Assembly: GCA_964496705.1 (NCBI GenBank)
Contig: CAZCBJ010000099.1
Span: 1 to 13,459 of the forward strand
DNA length: 13,459 nucleotides
Direction of reading: 5' to 3'
Source of the DNA: CAZCBJ01 sp964496705
Lineage (GTDB): Bacteria > Chloroflexota > Anaerolineae > Anaerolineales > Anaerolineaceae
Below are positions 11,815 to 13,459 of this stretch, one piece after another. Numbering within the stretch: position 1 is the stretch's first letter; each line of letters begins with the position of its first letter. The position numbers were made by a program, and so were the translations under genes. Below the pieces are notes generated by a model. The model had not been told where the DNA came from and ran no database searches. It saw nothing but the letters and a program-made list of their open reading frames with translations.

Positions 11815-12345
11815 ATGACTCAAACAACGGTTCGGAAAAGAAAATGGTTCTGGCCCTGGCAAGATCATCAGGAAGAAGCCTGGCTGGAACAGATGTCGCG
11901 GCAGGGTTTTCACCTGACCAAGCCGCGCGTCCTCGGACAGTATGACTTTATCCAAGGACAGCCGTGGGAGTATGTTTACCGCCTGGATTTTCGCGACGCG
12001 ATGAAACGGAAGGATAAGGATGGTTATCTACGCCTGTTCGCGGATGACGGTTGGGAATACCTGGGCGAGACGAATGGTTGGCAGTATTTTCGGAAGGGGC
12101 TCGCTTCTGGAGAAGAAACCGAGCTGTTTACCGACCCGGATTCCAAAGTTCAAAAATATAACCGTTATCTCACTTATCTGGGCGTGATCTTCCCTTCTTA
12201 CCTGGTGGTCTTTGTGGCTTTTTGGGGGAGCTGGCCCGAATGGATGATGTGGCTGAATATTGCCGTCATCCTGCTCTGTGCCGCATTTACGATCGTATTA
12301 TCGGTTAAAATCAGCCAGAGGATCAAACAGTTGAAAGCCTTGTAG
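11815..12345 (+). CDS. DUF2812 membrane protein
   Basis: A 176-residue protein. The N-terminal soluble half matches DUF2812: EEAWLEQMSRQGFHLTKPRVLGQYDFIQGQPWEYVYRLDF (about 20-60), then YLRLFADDGWEYLGETNGWQYFRK (about 71-94) and ELFTDPDSKVQKYNRYL (103-119). Two membrane spans follow, at about residues 120-138 and 144-166, with a short basic C-terminus. The function of the family is unknown. It regularly follows a PadR gene, which suggests that PadR controls it. I chose the second ATG at 11815, because AAGGAG lies six bases before it. The ATG at 11809 directly abuts the ribosome binding site. It lies 34 bases before the next gene on the same strand. Confidence 0.88.
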   Translation: MTQTTVRKRKWFWPWQDHQEEAWLEQMSRQGFHLTKPRVLGQYDFIQGQPWEYVYRLDFRDAMKRKDKDGYLRLFADDGWEYLGETNGWQYFRKGLASGEETELFTDPDSKVQKYNRYLTYLGVIFPSYLVVFVAFWGSWPEWMMWLNIAVILLCAAFTIVLSVKISQRIKQLKAL

Positions 12346-12379
12346 AACCTGATTTCAACCTTCTTGAGAGGACCTGAGC

Positions 12380-13459
12380 ATGGTTTCCTTGCCCGACCGC
12401 CAAACCATTCGCGAACTGGCTCAGCGCACCGCTGAAATCGCCGCGCTGCCCGTCCAGGAAGAAAAGCGCCGCCTGTGGCGCGCGCTCAACACCCTCCAGC
12501 CCGAACGCCCCATGGTCATGATCGACCAGGTGTGCTGGAACGAGATGGGGCATCCTGAGGAGCTGGCCTTGCGCTGCAAGGATGCGGACTGCCGTTATTA
12601 CGAGGAAATTTTACGCCGCGCGCTTTTCCAGTGGGATCATTTCCCGGTGGACATGGTCATCGAACCGTTCGTGCGCGTCCCGCTGGCCATCGAGAACAGC
12701 GGTTTCGGTATGTTCGTTGAGGAGGACACCGTCGCCACCGACCCGCAGAACGACGTGGTCGGCCACCGCTACCGCAACCAGTTCCAGACGCTGGACGACC
12801 TGGAGAAAGTGCGCATGCCGGTCATCCACCACGATGCGGTCGAGACCGCGCGGCGGCTGGCGGTGGCGCATGACCTGTTCGATGGGATCATCGCGGTTCG
12901 TCCGTGGGGCGCCGATCCCTATTTATCGTTGTGGGATCCCATCTCGACCTGGATGGGCGTGGAAAAGGCGCTGTTCACGCTGGTGGATCAGCCCGAGCTG
13001 ATGCACGGGCTGGTGGGGCGCATGACGGAGGGCTACCTGGGCATGCTCGACCAACTGGAGGCGCAAGGCCTGCTGTGCGGCCCGCAGAGCCTGATCCACT
13101 GCACCGGGGCGTGGACGGATGAGTTGCCCGCGCCGGGCTACGACCCCGCCAAACCGCGCACCAAAGACATGTGGATGTTTGGCCTGGCGCAGATGTTCTC
13201 CACCGTCTCGCCGCGCATGTTCCAGGCGTATGAGGTGGACTACGCCAGCCGCATCTGCGCGCGCTTTGGGCTGGTGTATTACGGCTGCTGCGACCCGCTG
13301 GACGGCAAGATGAAGCAGGTGCGCATGATCCCCAACGTGCGCAAGGTCTCGATGAGTCCGTGGACCGACCAGGCGCGCGGCGCAGCCGAAATTGGCGGCG
13401 ATTTTGTCTTCTCGCGCAAGCCCAACCCGGCGCTGCTGGCCGCGGGGACGTTCGATCTC
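12380..13459 (+). CDS. Uroporphyrinogen decarboxylase superfamily enzyme, 3' truncated by window
   Basis: The frame is open from the ATG at 12380 to the window edge (360 codons, no stop), so the C-terminus is missing. AGAGG lies eight bases before the ATG. The protein resembles the UROD-fold group that includes corrinoid-dependent methyltransferases rather than haem-pathway HemE. Segments seen are ERPMVMIDQVCWNEM (42-56), LDDLEKVRMPVIHHD (138-152), LIHCTGAW (238-245), YYGCCDPLDGK (300-310) and IPNVRKVSMSPWTD (317-330). His240, Cys241 and Cys303-Cys304 are candidate zinc ligands, as in methylcobamide methyltransferases, although the spacing is HC, not HxC. Substrate is unknown. It is third in the PadR operon, 34 bases after DUF2812. 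Confidence 0.88.
   Translation, partial: MVSLPDRQTIRELAQRTAEIAALPVQEEKRRLWRALNTLQPERPMVMIDQVCWNEMGHPEELALRCKDADCRYYEEILRRALFQWDHFPVDMVIEPFVRVPLAIENSGFGMFVEEDTVATDPQNDVVGHRYRNQFQTLDDLEKVRMPVIHHDAVETARRLAVAHDLFDGIIAVRPWGADPYLSLWDPISTWMGVEKALFTLVDQPELMHGLVGRMTEGYLGMLDQLEAQGLLCGPQSLIHCTGAWTDELPAPGYDPAKPRTKDMWMFGLAQMFSTVSPRMFQAYEVDYASRICARFGLVYYGCCDPLDGKMKQVRMIPNVRKVSMSPWTDQARGAAEIGGDFVFSRKPNPALLAAGTFDL

Overview
The window looks like chromosomal DNA of a Chloroflexota bacterium, probably class Anaerolineae. This is inference, not proof. It rests on lipoproteins with long Pro/Thr/Ala-rich spacers after the lipobox, a WD40 lipoprotein ending in a peptidoglycan-binding domain, moderately high GC, and clear AGGAG-type ribosome binding sites. 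I see no IS element, CRISPR array, tRNA or rRNA.

Layout. Positions 1-317 hold no convincing gene but contain two terminator-type hairpins on the + strand and a possible structured RNA. Next come minus-strand genes for a small RRM RNA-binding protein (318-641) and a CarD/CdnL-type RNA polymerase-binding regulator (735-1235). Each of these has an extended -10 promoter followed by a terminator-like hairpin inside its leader. Then follow a large WD40 / peptidoglycan-binding lipoprotein (1552-4152) and a lipoprotein of unknown function (4356-5288), both minus. A lone + strand GH1 beta-glycosidase (5482-6792) converges with a membrane-anchored SRPBCC-fold protein (6817-7437, minus).

The most coherent unit is a minus-strand operon reading from 11252 down to 7614. 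It encodes a VTC-domain (polyphosphate polymerase-type) protein, a DUF4956 membrane protein, a previously uncalled 36-residue single-span membrane peptide (9566-9676), and a secreted Cthe_2159-like beta-helix lipoprotein. VTC, DUF4956 and Cthe_2159-type genes are a known conserved neighbourhood whose role is not settled. The tiny gene and its leader, which shares a 12-base element with the next gene, are the parts I find most likely to be undescribed. Its upstream region carries three tandem 11-base repeats ending exactly 10 bases before a -10 box, as in PhoB/OmpR-type activated promoters.

Divergently, a PadR regulator (11463-11795), a DUF2812 membrane protein (11815-12345) and a uroporphyrinogen-decarboxylase-superfamily enzyme (12380 to beyond the window end) form a + strand operon. 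Its near-consensus sigma-70 promoter is overlapped by a large palindrome suited to PadR autoregulation.
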